From the NCBI GenBank assembly GCA_030066775.1, contig JASJAY010000037.1, positions 1 through 32,359 on the forward strand: a DNA stretch of 32,359 nucleotides, in the 5' to 3' direction. This stretch comes from Planctomycetota bacterium. Lineage in GTDB: Bacteria > Planctomycetota > PLA2 > JAEUHO01. Positions 1 to 8,275 of this stretch are shown here, in pieces; the stretch's first letter is position 1; the number at the start of each line of letters is the position of its first letter. The position numbers and the translations under genes were made by a program. The notes under the pieces were generated by a model. The model searched no databases, was not told the DNA's origin, and saw only the letters and a list, made by a program, of their open reading frames with translations.

Positions 1-45
1 TCACAACTTGCAGCAGTTTTCCCCGGTACCAATCGTGCGCGTTAG
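1..45 (+). CDS. Possible C-terminal tail of a plus-strand gene cut by the window edge
   Basis: An open frame enters from the left edge and ends at a TAG, reading SQLAAVFPGTNRAR then stop. Its stop overlaps the TAA of the convergent dus gene in the four bases TTAG. The same TTAG arrangement occurs at the dnaJ/photolyase junction (23698-23701), so the overlap is in keeping with local architecture. Fourteen residues are far too few to assign a family, and an open frame this short can arise by chance. The call rests only on position and the shared overlap pattern. Confidence 0.3.
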   Translation, partial: SQLAAVFPGTNRAR

Positions 46-1226
46 CCGCCGCTGATGACGACTTCGGCGGCGCGGCCGGGGGGCTGGTCGTCATCGAGGT
101 TGTCGAGGTAGCCCTCGGGCAGGCTCACGGTCTGGGTGCCCGATGTCTTGCCGCGCCGCACGCGCATGCCCGCCACGGGGAACCGCACGTCGCGGTCGAT
201 GTCCGCCACGGCGCGGCGCAGGTCGTCCACGCTGGTGACGCGATGCATGCCCTGCCGTAGGGACGCGCCCCCGGGGAAGCTCTTCGTGTACCAGGACGTG
301 AACTTGCGGAAGAGCAGCATGCCGCGCTTCTCGCCGAACCAGTCCACCGTGAGCTCGGCGTGGCGGACCATCGTGTCGATCACCTCGCCGTAGCTGGGCG
401 GATCCCGCGGCTCGCGGCCGTCGAAGAGGTCCGCGAGATCGCGGAAGAGCCACGGGCGCCCGAGGCAGCCGCGACCGACGACCACGCCGTCACATCCGGT
501 CGTGCGCATCATGCGCAGGGCGTCGTGGCCCTCCCAGATGTCGCCGTTGCCGAGCACGGGGATCGACTGCACGTGCTGCTTCAGCGTTGCGATGGCCTCC
601 CAGCGCGCCTCGCCGTCGTAGAGCTGCGCGGCCGTGCGGGCGTGCAGCGCCACGGCGCGCGCGCCCTCCTCCTCCCCCACGCGACCGGCATCGAGGTAGG
701 TGATGAGCGTCTCGTCGATGCCCATCCGGAACTTGATGGTGACCGGGATCTCGCCTGCGCCTTCGACGACCGCGCGGACGAGCCGCGCCAAGAGGCGCGG
801 CTTGGCGGGAATTGCCGAGCCGCCGCCCTTCGACGTGATCTTGCGCACGGGGCAGCCGAAGTTCATGTCGATGTGGTCGACACGACCCTCGGCCGCCAGA
901 CGCCGCGCGGCCTCCCCCAGCGAGACGGGCTCCACCCCGTAGAGCTGCAGCGAACGCGGCGCATCCTCCGGTCCGAAGTCGGCGAGCTTCAGCGTCTTCT
1001 CGTTCTGGTCGACGATGCCGCGCGCCGAGATCATCTCGCTCACGTACAGCCCGCCGGCGCCGAACTCCTTGCACAGACGCCGGAAGGGGTAGTTCGTCAC
1101 GCCGGCCATCGGCGCCAGCACGACGGGCGGCCAGACCGAGAGCGGCCCGATCGAGACGGGCTGGAACTCGCCCTCGCGTGCCGGCGGCACGTCGCGGTTC
1201 AGCTCGCTGACGTAGATCGGGTCCAT
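42..1226 (-). CDS. dus: tRNA-dihydrouridine synthase (DusB-like)
   Basis: Predicted FMN- and NADPH-dependent enzyme that reduces uridine to dihydrouridine in tRNA D-loops. The 394-residue product begins with a short leader. It then shows the TIM-barrel entry motif LAPMAGVTNYPFRR (about 37-50), the FMN/active-site signature MNFGCPVRKITSKGGGSAIP (121-140) with the family's catalytic cysteine at Cys125, KFRMG further on, and the phosphate-binding segment VLGNGDIW followed by DGVVVGRGCLGRPW. These match the DusB-type branch, and the length fits the family. The ATG at 1226 is chosen because residues upstream in the same frame look like shadow translation and would overrun the divergent esterase. 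The gene diverges from the esterase-hemF pair across 51 bp. Confidence 0.93.
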   Translation of the reverse strand: MDPIYVSELNRDVPPAREGEFQPVSIGPLSVWPPVVLAPMAGVTNYPFRRLCKEFGAGGLYVSEMISARGIVDQNEKTLKLADFGPEDAPRSLQLYGVEPVSLGEAARRLAAEGRVDHIDMNFGCPVRKITSKGGGSAIPAKPRLLARLVRAVVEGAGEIPVTIKFRMGIDETLITYLDAGRVGEEEGARAVALHARTAAQLYDGEARWEAIATLKQHVQSIPVLGNGDIWEGHDALRMMRTTGCDGVVVGRGCLGRPWLFRDLADLFDGREPRDPPSYGEVIDTMVRHAELTVDWFGEKRGMLLFRKFTSWYTKSFPGGASLRQGMHRVTSVDDLRRAVADIDRDVRFPVAGMRVRRGKTSGTQTVSLPEGYLDNLDDDQPPGRAAEVVISGG

Positions 1227-1277
1227 GCGCTCAGTGTAGGGAGGTCGCGCCGCGGGCCCCCCCGTATCCTCCGCGGC

Positions 1278-1982
1278 GTGGACACCGACCTGCTGCCGAC
1301 CATCGAGCTCGAGCCCGAGCGCCCCGCCGACGCCGCGGTGATCTGGCTCCACGGTCTGGGCGCCGACGGCAACGACTTCGTGCCGGCCGTGCCCTACCTG
1401 GGCCTGCCGCGCGGACACGGGGTCCGGTTCCTCTTCCCGACGGCGAAGGCCATCCCCGTCACGATCAACGGCGGGTTCGTGATGCCCGCCTGGTACGACA
1501 TCCGCGATCTCGACCTGGGCGCCCGCGACCGCAACGACGAGGCGGGGCTCAGGAGCTCGGCGGCCGACGTGGGCCTCCTGCTCGCGCGCGAGATCGAGCG
1601 CGGGATCCCGCCGCACCGCATCGTGCTTGCGGGCTTCTCCCAGGGCGGCGCCGTGGCGCTGCACCTCGGGCTGCGCCATGACGCGGCGCTGGCCGGCGTG
1701 ATGGCGCTCTCGACCTACCTGGTCGATCCCGACCCGCTCGCGGCCGAGCGCAGCGAAGCCAACCAGGCCACGCCGATCCTGCAGTGCCACGGCAGCTTCG
1801 ACCCGATGGTCCCCGTGCAGCACGGCGCGGCGGCGCGCGACCACCTCCAAGCCCTCGGGTACGACGTGCAGTGGCACGCCTACCCCATGCAGCACGAGGT
1901 CTGCGCCGAAGAGCTCGCCGTGATCGGCGACTGGCTCACCGCCCGGCTCGCCGCGGACGAGGCGTCGGAGCCGACCCCGTGA
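1278..1982 (+). CDS. Alpha/beta-hydrolase, carboxylesterase/phospholipase family
   Basis: A 234-residue single-domain hydrolase of the bacterial carboxylesterase / acyl-protein thioesterase-like family (PF02230). It should hydrolyse short acyl esters, but the natural substrate cannot be read from sequence. Visible are the oxyanion-region motif [12 protein letters not shown] (about 23-34), the nucleophile elbow GFSQGG with Ser121, the acid in GSFDPMVP (Asp175), and the histidine in MQHEVC (His206). It lacks a signal peptide, so it is predicted cytoplasmic. The start is GTG, the only start that keeps a family-typical N-terminus; the long upstream open frame lies antisense to dus. Its TGA overlaps the GTG of hemF by four bases (GTGA), implying translational coupling. 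No functional link to haem synthesis is obvious. Confidence 0.9.
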   Translation: MDTDLLPTIELEPERPADAAVIWLHGLGADGNDFVPAVPYLGLPRGHGVRFLFPTAKAIPVTINGGFVMPAWYDIRDLDLGARDRNDEAGLRSSAADVGLLLAREIERGIPPHRIVLAGFSQGGAVALHLGLRHDAALAGVMALSTYLVDPDPLAAERSEANQATPILQCHGSFDPMVPVQHGAAARDHLQALGYDVQWHAYPMQHEVCAEELAVIGDWLTARLAADEASEPTP

Positions 1983-2908
1983 GCACCGCGGATCCCGCGG
2001 CCGTCCGCACCTACCTGCTCGAGCTCCAGGACCGCATCTGCAAGGCGCTCGAGGCGGCGGACGGCGAAGCGTGGTTCCGCTACGACGAGCACGAGGGCGA
2101 GCGCGGCGGGCTCGCGCGACCGCGTGTCCTGGAAGGCGGTCCCGTCATCGAGAAGGCCGCCGTCAACTTCTCGCATGCGGTCGCACCGGAGCTGCCGCCC
2201 GCCGCAACGGAGCGACTGCCCAACCTGGCCGGCAAGCCCTTCCAGGCCGTCAGCGTGTCGCTCATCGTGCACCCGCGCAACCCGTACGCGCCGACCACCC
2301 ACGCGAACTTCCGCGGCTTCTTCATCGGCGCCGAGGACAACATCGAGTCCTGGTGGTTCGGCGGCGGCTACGACCTCACCCCCTACTACGGGTTCGAAGC
2401 GGACGCGCGCCATTGGCACGGCACGGCGCGGGACGCGCTCGCGCCCCACGGCAGCACGCTCTACCCGCGCTTCAAGACGTGGTGCGACGAGTACTTCTAT
2501 CTGCACCACCGCGACGAGGCGCGCGGCATCGGCGGCATCTTCTTCGACGACTACGCCGAGGGCGGCTTCGACGCGGCCTTCGCGATGGTGCGCGACGCCG
2601 CAGACAGCTTCCTGACCGCGTACACGCCGATCCTCGAGCGGCGCAAGGACACGCCATTCGGCGAGCGCGAGCGCGAGTTCCAGCTCTACCGCCGCGGTCG
2701 TTACGTCGAGTTCAACCTGATCTACGACCGCGGAACGCGCTACGGCATCCAGGCCGGAAGCCGCATGGAGAGCGTGCTGGCCTCGCTGCCGCCGCTCGTT
2801 CGCTGGCGCTACGACTGGCAGCCGGAGCCCGGCTCGGCCGAGTCCCGGCTCTATACCGAGTTCCTGCCCCCGCGCGACTGGCTGGGCGAACCCGCCACGA
2901 CCGAGTGA
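1979..2908 (+). CDS. hemF: Oxygen-dependent coproporphyrinogen-III oxidase
   Basis: Aerobic haem biosynthesis enzyme that oxidatively decarboxylates two propionates of coproporphyrinogen III to give protoporphyrinogen IX, using O2. The 309-residue product matches the usual length of about 300. Family blocks are continuous: [19 protein letters not shown] (about 95-112), [13 protein letters not shown] (125-137), [25 protein letters not shown], and the C-terminal [17 protein letters not shown] then [15 protein letters not shown]. The GTG start lies inside the stop of the upstream esterase gene (GTGA). This places haem synthesis under the esterase promoter and is the only start giving the family's N-terminal length. 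Presence of HemF indicates an oxygen-exposed lifestyle. Confidence 0.96.
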   Translation: MSTADPAAVRTYLLELQDRICKALEAADGEAWFRYDEHEGERGGLARPRVLEGGPVIEKAAVNFSHAVAPELPPAATERLPNLAGKPFQAVSVSLIVHPRNPYAPTTHANFRGFFIGAEDNIESWWFGGGYDLTPYYGFEADARHWHGTARDALAPHGSTLYPRFKTWCDEYFYLHHRDEARGIGGIFFDDYAEGGFDAAFAMVRDAADSFLTAYTPILERRKDTPFGEREREFQLYRRGRYVEFNLIYDRGTRYGIQAGSRMESVLASLPPLVRWRYDWQPEPGSAESRLYTEFLPPRDWLGEPATTE

Positions 2909-2919
2909 TCCGTCGTCCT

Positions 2920-2934
2920 GCGGCGAAGCGCCGC
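2920..2934. terminator. Short GC hairpin between convergent genes
   Basis: Six perfect base pairs, GCGGCG and CGCCGC, around a 3-nt AAG loop, in the 51-bp space between the hemF stop and the selenoprotein stop. Position suggests a bidirectional terminator. There is no U-tract on either strand, and GC-rich DNA makes such hairpins by chance, so confidence is low. Confidence 0.28.
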
Positions 2935-2959
2935 CGGCACGGTCGACCGCTCGGAACGC

Positions 2960-3970
2960 CTACTCGTGCTCGGCCGCCGGCTTCGAGGAAGCAGCGAGGA
3001 GCTTCTCGAGGGACTTGACCATCTCGTCGACCTTGAAGCCGCGCGGACCGCGATCGCCGCGGTACGCGACCTTGCTCTGCGCATCGAGGATGAAGAGGCG
3101 GTCCGGCTTGGCGTTGTAGGCCTTCGCCACGGTGTCTCGCATGTCGTCCACGAGGAACGGCATGCTCAGCTCGAGCGCGCCGCTGCATCCCTTGGCTACG
3201 TCCTCGCGCTCTCCGAGCGTCTTCGGATCCTCGATCTTCACGTGCTGCGCCGGTCGCCACCCGTCGCTCGGATGCGCTTCGCGGATGTACACGAGGTAGA
3301 AGTCCGCCCGGTCCTTGTACGTCTCGTAGACGCTCTGCAGACGACCCGCCTGCCGCGTGAACGGGCCTCAGGTATGCGAGCCGAAGATCAAGACCGTGAT
3401 GCGCTTGACCTGGCCGAGGTCGACGTGCTCGTCCTTGCCGAGGCGCTTGGCCTTGACCTTCGGCGCAGACGCGCCCACGGCGGGCGCAGGATCGCGCAGC
3501 GCGCGTCCGGACAGGGCGGCCGTCCACTCGGCCGCATCGACGAACCCATCGCCGTTCTGGTCCGCCTTCTCGAACCACGCATCCAGCTCTGCCTTCGAGA
3601 CCTTGTTGTCCCGGTCCGTGTCCAGGGCGCCGGGCGTGAGCCCACCGGAGCGGCCGCCGGCACGACCGCTTCGGCCGCCCCGGCTCGCTGCGCGCTCGAC
3701 CTCTTCGGTCGTCAGCTCGCCGTCGCCGTCCGCGTCCAATCGGTCGAAGAACCGGGCCGGGCCGCGGAACTCTTCACGGGTGATCGTGCCATCCCCGTTG
3801 GCGTCCATCTGCTTCAGGCGCTCGAGCATGCCGCCGCGTGGGCCACCGCGTCGGCCGCCCCCGGCAGGCGGCGGCGCCGGCGGGGCGGCGCCCTCCTCGT
3901 CGGCCTCGTCGGCCAGGACACCGACGGGAAGAAGCAGCAGGGACAGGGCGGCGATGAGAAGCAGGCGCAT
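2960..3970 (-). CDS. Secreted EF-hand / iodothyronine deiodinase-like selenoprotein (in-frame UGA = Sec201)
   Basis: Read straight through a TGA at codon 201, the gene encodes 336 residues. The N-terminus is a signal peptide (MRLLLIAALSLLLLPVGVLA), then a Gly/Pro/Arg-rich linker and four EF-hand loops: DANGDGTITREE (56-67), DADGDGELTTEE (79-90), DTDRDNKVSKAE (117-128) and DQNGDGFVDAAE (137-148). A thioredoxin-fold domain follows, with VLIFGSHT-U-GPF at the active site. After the TGA the same frame continues with ADFYLVYIREAHPSDGW, MPFLVDDM, KPDRLFIL and VAYRGDRGPRGF. These are the conserved blocks of iodothyronine deiodinases, whose active site is FGSCTU and which carry an EAHxSDGW block. The TGA therefore sits exactly at the family's selenocysteine. 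A hairpin suited to a bacterial SECIS follows it. The natural substrate is unknown. Other possibilities are a peroxiredoxin-like redox enzyme, or a nonsense-mutated pseudogene (unlikely, since both halves are well kept). Only 7 bp separate it from the upstream kinase gene. Confidence 0.9.
3331..3370 (-). promoter_or_regulatory. Candidate bacterial SECIS element with UGA selenocysteine codon
   Basis: Immediately after the UGA (3370-3368 on the minus strand), the mRNA can form a 6-bp stem, GCAGGC with GUCUGC (one G-U pair), around the 5-nt loop GGGUC (3337-3353). Three further pairs, CGC with GCG, extend the base across a 1x3 internal loop (3331-3357). The apical loop starts 20 nt after the UGA and opens with G. 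That agrees with what is known of bacterial SECIS hairpins: a short stem-loop within about 16-37 nt of the UGA and a G in the first loop positions. I did the pairing by eye with no energy calculation. SelB, SelA, SelD and tRNA-Sec genes are not in the window. Confidence 0.65.
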
Positions 3971-3977
3971 GGCCGCT

Positions 3978-5405
3978 TCAACCCGACGCGTCCTCGCCGG
4001 TTTCGCCCTCGGGTTCCGGGGCGGCGTCCGGCACGCTCGGCTGCGGCGCGCCCTCGACCACCGCGTTCAGCTCCTCGTAGCCCCAGAGCAGCCCCTGCAC
4101 GGCGCTGATCGCGTGCATGGCCTGTTCGCGCGCATCGGGCGGCCACGAGACGCGGATGCGCGCCCGCTCGCGTCCGGCGGCCGAGGCCGGCCCCCCGACC
4201 GCATCGAAGTGGTCGAGCACGTCGAGGCATCCTGCGAACCGCTCGGCCGGGTCCTTGGCCGTGGCCTGGCGGATGAAGCTCGCCAGGTCACCCGGGATGT
4301 TCGGGATGGCCTCGGTCAGATCCGGCGTCGGCTTGCTCATCTGCATGGCACAGACGACCGCCGGATCCTCGTCGTCGAACATGGGGCGTCCGGTGAGCAG
4401 GGTGTACGCCGTCTGCCCGAGCGCGTAGACGTCCGTGTGCGCGCCGATCCCCTCCCCGGCCATCACTTCGGGCGCCGCGTAGGCGGGCGTGCCCAGCACC
4501 ACTTCGTCGTCGCCACGGCGGTGCCCGCTGGCCACGCCGAAGTCCACCAGCTGCACGCGGCCCGCGTCGTCGCGGAACACGTTCGAGGGCTTCACATCGC
4601 GGTGGATGATGCCGCGCTCGTGGGCGTGGTGGAGCGCATGCGCCACGAGGCGCACGATGCGCCGGACCTGTGCGAAGTCCATGGGGCCCTTCGCCTCGAG
4701 CCGGCGCCCGAGGTCGGTGCCCTCGAGCAGCTCCATGACGATGAACCACGTGCCGAACCCCTCGCACGCGTCGTGTACGCGCACGATCCCGGGGTGCCGC
4801 AACGAGGCGAGCACCTCGGCTTCGGCGCGGAAGCGCTCGAGGAAGCCCGGCCGGCGGACGAGGACGTGCGAGAGCATCTTCACGGCGACGGGCCGCCGCA
4901 AGATCGCGTGGTAGCCCTCGAAGACCGAGGCCATCTGGCCGCGACCGAGCAGCTTGATGACGTGGTACGGGCCGATCTGCTGCAGGAGCCGCGACTCGAG
5001 CACGCGCTCGTCGAGCAGGCGCGTGAGCACGTCCGCGATGGCCGGCTGCTCGGTCATGACGGCGTCCAGCTGATCGCGCGTGAGGATCAGGCACGTCGCC
5101 GGACCGCTGTCGTCCACGACCACGTCGGCGGTGCGCGGCTCCCCCGTGAGCAGCGCCATCTCGCCGAAGACGTCGCCCGCCCCCAGGTGCGTCTCGAACC
5201 GGACCGTGCCGTCGGCTTCGGGTACGCGCACGTGCACGCGCCCCTCCCGGATCACGTAGAGCGCATCGCCCGCCTCGCCCCGCGCCAGGATCCGCGCGCC
5301 GGGGTCGAAGGTGCGCTCCTCCATCTGCTCGCGGACGCGTCCCCGGAAGGGCGCGTCGAGAGACTCGAACATGGAGAGCGAGGTCAGCTGGGAGCGCTCG
5401 GACAT
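3978..5405 (-). CDS. Ser/Thr protein kinase with N-terminal cyclic-nucleotide-binding domain
   Basis: Predicted cytoplasmic Hanks-type kinase of 475 residues. Residues about 11-125 form a cNMP-binding (Crp/EPAC-like) domain with FDPGARILARGEAGDALYVI, GDVFGEMALLTGEPRTADV and a following helix. The kinase domain runs from about 147 to 400: glycine loop LLGRGQMASVFEG, VAVK with Lys176, HRDVKPSN (268-275), DFG (288-290) and GTPAYAAPE (305-313). All catalytic residues are present. The C-terminal tail of about 75 residues is Pro/Glu-rich, and I see no membrane helix or extracellular sensor. Domain order suggests that cyclic nucleotide, or another ligand of this fold, gates the kinase. The ATG lies 17 bp after the dinB stop, and the stop is 7 bp before the selenoprotein, so the three probably share a transcript. 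Targets are unknown. Confidence 0.93.
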   Translation of the reverse strand: MSERSQLTSLSMFESLDAPFRGRVREQMEERTFDPGARILARGEAGDALYVIREGRVHVRVPEADGTVRFETHLGAGDVFGEMALLTGEPRTADVVVDDSGPATCLILTRDQLDAVMTEQPAIADVLTRLLDERVLESRLLQQIGPYHVIKLLGRGQMASVFEGYHAILRRPVAVKMLSHVLVRRPGFLERFRAEAEVLASLRHPGIVRVHDACEGFGTWFIVMELLEGTDLGRRLEAKGPMDFAQVRRIVRLVAHALHHAHERGIIHRDVKPSNVFRDDAGRVQLVDFGVASGHRRGDDEVVLGTPAYAAPEVMAGEGIGAHTDVYALGQTAYTLLTGRPMFDDEDPAVVCAMQMSKPTPDLTEAIPNIPGDLASFIRQATAKDPAERFAGCLDVLDHFDAVGGPASAAGRERARIRVSWPPDAREQAMHAISAVQGLLWGYEELNAVVEGAPQPSVPDAAPEPEGETGEDASG

Positions 5406-5422
5406 CGGCGTGGACGGTACCG

Positions 5423-6646
5423 TCACGCGTCGCGCCGGTCGAGGCCCTCCTCGTGTTCGAAGCCGTCCGCGCGCTCGTCGTCCCGCAGCGCCCCGGTCGC
5501 CCGCCCGATCGCCCGATGGCCGAAGCGCTCGGTGAGTGCGTCCACGGCACGGTCCAACCGCCGCGCCCGCTCCGCCACCCGGTCCTGGAAGAGCTGCATC
5601 TGCGCGTCGGCGTCGACGAGCCGCGAGGCCCCGAACCCGATCAGGCGCACCGGCCGGAACCCGTCCGCGGCCCACGCCCCGAACAGCCGGTCCGCAGCGC
5701 CTAGGAACTCGCTCGTGGCATCTGTCGGCTGGGCCAGCGTCTTGGATCGGGTGATGGTCTCGAACGCGCCGTAGCGCACCTTGATCTGCACGACGCCCGC
5801 GCGGAAGCCGTTGCGGCGGACGCGGCGCGCGACGGACTCGACATGCCGCACGAGCACGGCGCGTACCTCGTCGGGGTCGGCGAGGTCGACGGGGAACGTG
5901 CACTCCTGGCTGATGCTCTTGGCGCGCGCGTCCGGCACGACGAAGCGCGCGTCGCGTCCGTGCGCCAGCTCGAAGAGCCGCTCGCCGTGCACGCCGAGGC
6001 GTGCCACCAACGTCTCGCGACCCTCGGCACGAACGTCGGCAACGGTGTGGATGCCCATCCGCGACAGACGCTGTTCGGCGGACGGCCCGATACCGGGAAT
6101 GCGGCGCACGGGCAGCGGCAGCAGCACGGCGTCGATGCGGTCCTCGGGGATCTCGGTGAGGCCATCGGGCTTGTCCATGTCGGATGCGAGCTTCGCCAGG
6201 AACTTGTTCGGCGCGACGCCGACCGAGGCCGTCAGCGAGAGGTCGGCCTCGATCTGCGCGCGCAGGCGCTCCGCGATCTCGCGACCCGTGCCCGCCAGGC
6301 GCTCGGAGCCGGTCACGTCGAGGAAGGCCTCGTCGATGCTGAGCGGCTCGACCAGCGGCGTGACCTGATGGAAGAGCTGGAAGACGTGGTCGGACGCCTC
6401 GCGGTACGCCCGGCCGCGCGGCGGCACGACGACCGCGTCTGGGCATCGCCGCAGGGCCACCGCCATGGGCTGGGCCGAGTGGCAGCCGAACCGCCGTGCT
6501 TCGTAGGAGGCCGCGGCCACGACCCCGCGGCGCCCCGCACCCCCGACGAGCACGGGCCGACCGGCGAGCTCGGGGTGGTCGCGCTGCTCCACGGACGCGA
6601 AGAAGGCGTCCATGTCCACGTGCAGGATCGTGCGCGGGGCGGGCAT
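5423..6646 (-). CDS. dinB: DNA polymerase IV (Y-family translesion polymerase)
   Basis: Error-prone polymerase for lesion bypass, 407 residues. The N-terminus shows HVDMDAFFASVE with metal ligand Asp11, then YEARRFG, the second acidic pair in PLSIDEAFLD (Asp105/Glu106), SVGVAPNKFLAKLASDMDKP, and the helix-hairpin-helix segment LPVRRIPGIGPSAEQRL. A little-finger domain follows. Near the end, QMQLF resembles the beta-clamp binding pentapeptide, here followed by another basic helix instead of ending the protein. The ATG at 6646 places the palm motif at the family's usual distance from the N-terminus. It diverges from the aldehyde dehydrogenase across 57 bp. I did not recognise a LexA box in that space. 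First gene of the dinB-kinase-selenoprotein unit. Confidence 0.95.
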   Translation of the reverse strand: MPAPRTILHVDMDAFFASVEQRDHPELAGRPVLVGGAGRRGVVAAASYEARRFGCHSAQPMAVALRRCPDAVVVPPRGRAYREASDHVFQLFHQVTPLVEPLSIDEAFLDVTGSERLAGTGREIAERLRAQIEADLSLTASVGVAPNKFLAKLASDMDKPDGLTEIPEDRIDAVLLPLPVRRIPGIGPSAEQRLSRMGIHTVADVRAEGRETLVARLGVHGERLFELAHGRDARFVVPDARAKSISQECTFPVDLADPDEVRAVLVRHVESVARRVRRNGFRAGVVQIKVRYGAFETITRSKTLAQPTDATSEFLGAADRLFGAWAADGFRPVRLIGFGASRLVDADAQMQLFQDRVAERARRLDRAVDALTERFGHRAIGRATGALRDDERADGFEHEEGLDRRDA

Positions 6647-6703
6647 CCGGGAAGGGTACGCACCCCGGGAGACGGGCGGGCGCGCGGGCGGTACCCTCCC
6701 CCC

Positions 6704-8266
6704 ATGACGACCTATCTCGACAGCTACGTGTGCGGCGCCTGGCACCGCGGAACCGGGGAGCCGAACTCCCTCTACAACGCGACGACCGAAGCGGTCATGG
6801 CCGAGGTCAACAGCGACGGCCTCGACTACGGCGCGGCCCTGGAGTACGCCCGGACCGTCGGCGGGCCGGCCCTGCGCGCGATGAGCTTCGCGGAGCGCGG
6901 CGAGATGCTGAAGCGCCTCTCGGGCGCGATCCACGAGCACCGTGACGAGCTGCTCGATCTCTCGATCGCCAACGCCGGCACGACGCGCAAGGACGCCAAG
7001 TTCGACATCGACGGCGGCACGGGAACCCTGGCGGCCTACGCGTACTTCGGCAAGGACGCCGGTGCGCGCGGCTTCCTTGCCGACGGCGACGGCGTCCAGC
7101 TGGGCCGCACCGCGCGCTTCTGGGGGCGCCACGTGATGGTGCCGCTGCACGGCGCGGCGGTGCACATCAACGCCTTCAACTTCCCCGCCTGGAACATGCT
7201 CGAGAAGGCGGCCTGCGCACTGCTCGCCGGCGTGCCCGTCATCGAGAAGCCCGGTCGCGCGACGGCGCTCGTCGCGTGGCGCATCGCCCAGATCATCGTC
7301 GAGAGCGGGATCCTGCCCGAGGGGGCGTTCCAGTTCTTCTCCGGCCGCGTCGGCGATCTGCTCGACCGCATGGGGCCGCAGGACTCGCTGGCGTTCACCG
7401 GCTCCGCCTACACGGGGCTCAAGCTGCGTTCGAACCCGAACCTCTTGAAGCACAGCGTGCGCGTGAACATCGAGGCGGATTCGCTCAACGCCGCGGTGCT
7501 CGGTCCCGGCGAGGACGAGGGCTCCGAGACGCGCCGTCTGTTCCTGCGCAACGTCGTGCTCGACATGCAGCAGAAGACGGGGCAGAAGTGCACCGCGGTG
7601 CGCCGCATCCTCGTGCCCGAGGCCGATCTCGAGGACGTGCGCGCCGAGCTCGTCGCGATGCTCGAGGGCATCAAGACCGGCGACCCCGCGGACAGCGCGA
7701 CCACCATGGGCCCGCTGGCCAGCGCCGCGCAGCTGCAGGACGTGACGGCCGGGATCGCCAAGCTGGCCGAGAGCGGGCGCATCGTGACGGGCAGCGCGGA
7801 GCGCTTCCTCGACACGGGCTACTTCGTCTCGCCCACGCTGATCGAGACCGACTCGGCCGACGCCGCGATCTACCACGAGGAAGAGGTCTTCGGCCCGGTG
7901 GCGACGCTCATGCCCTACGACGGCACGCCGGAGGCGGCGGGCGCGATCGTCGCGCGCGGCCAGGGCTGCCTCGTCAGCAGCGCCTACAGCAACGATCCCG
8001 CGTGGGCCGAGCGCGTGGCGCTGGAGCTGGCGCCGTGGAACGGTCGGCTCTGGATCGGCAGCGACAAGATGGCCGAGCAGTCCCTCCCGCCCGGGATGGT
8101 GCTGCCGGCGATGATCCACGGCGGCCCGGGCCGGGCCGGCGGCGGCGAGGAGCTCGGCGGCCTGCGCGGCTGCGGGTTCTACATGCAGCGCTGCGCGATC
8201 CAGGGCTTCAAGGGCACGCTCGAGGCGTCATTCGGTCCGCCGCGAGAAGCGGCCGCGACGCGGTAG
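6704..8266 (+). CDS. Aldehyde dehydrogenase of PaaZ/BoxD type (CoA-linked semialdehyde oxidation)
   Basis: A 520-residue NAD(P)-dependent aldehyde dehydrogenase. The segments NAFNFPAWNMLEKAA (156-170), the general-base region VNIEADSLNAAVLGP with Glu257, and QKTGQKCTAVRRILVP with catalytic Cys296 match the dehydrogenase part of PaaZ (phenylacetate ring cleavage) and BoxD (3,4-dehydroadipyl-CoA semialdehyde dehydrogenase of the aerobic benzoyl-CoA route). Those act on semialdehydes of CoA thioesters. PaaZ usually carries a C-terminal MaoC-type hydratase; here the protein ends after the dehydrogenase, as in BoxD. No paa or box neighbours are present, so the pathway is not established. It is transcribed alone, with its stop 9 bp from the stop of the convergent HEAT gene. 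Confidence 0.88.
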   Translation: MTTYLDSYVCGAWHRGTGEPNSLYNATTEAVMAEVNSDGLDYGAALEYARTVGGPALRAMSFAERGEMLKRLSGAIHEHRDELLDLSIANAGTTRKDAKFDIDGGTGTLAAYAYFGKDAGARGFLADGDGVQLGRTARFWGRHVMVPLHGAAVHINAFNFPAWNMLEKAACALLAGVPVIEKPGRATALVAWRIAQIIVESGILPEGAFQFFSGRVGDLLDRMGPQDSLAFTGSAYTGLKLRSNPNLLKHSVRVNIEADSLNAAVLGPGEDEGSETRRLFLRNVVLDMQQKTGQKCTAVRRILVPEADLEDVRAELVAMLEGIKTGDPADSATTMGPLASAAQLQDVTAGIAKLAESGRIVTGSAERFLDTGYFVSPTLIETDSADAAIYHEEEVFGPVATLMPYDGTPEAAGAIVARGQGCLVSSAYSNDPAWAERVALELAPWNGRLWIGSDKMAEQSLPPGMVLPAMIHGGPGRAGGGEELGGLRGCGFYMQRCAIQGFKGTLEASFGPPREAAATR

Positions 8267-8275
8267 GCAAGCACC

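Noticed and set aside
360..1277. N-terminal extension of the esterase frame across dus
   Set aside because: It lies antisense to dus, has no recognisable domain, and the esterase has a proper start at the GTG.
1227..1277. Divergent promoters between dus and the esterase
   Set aside because: Fifty-one GC-rich bases must hold them, but no -35/-10 pair stands out clearly enough to report.
2960..3970. Reading the locus as a pseudogene with a nonsense mutation
   Set aside because: Both sides of the TGA are well conserved, the codon falls on the deiodinase selenocysteine, and a suitable hairpin follows.
6647..6703. LexA/SOS box between dinB and the aldehyde dehydrogenase
   Set aside because: No palindrome resembling a known LexA site was visible in these 57 bp.
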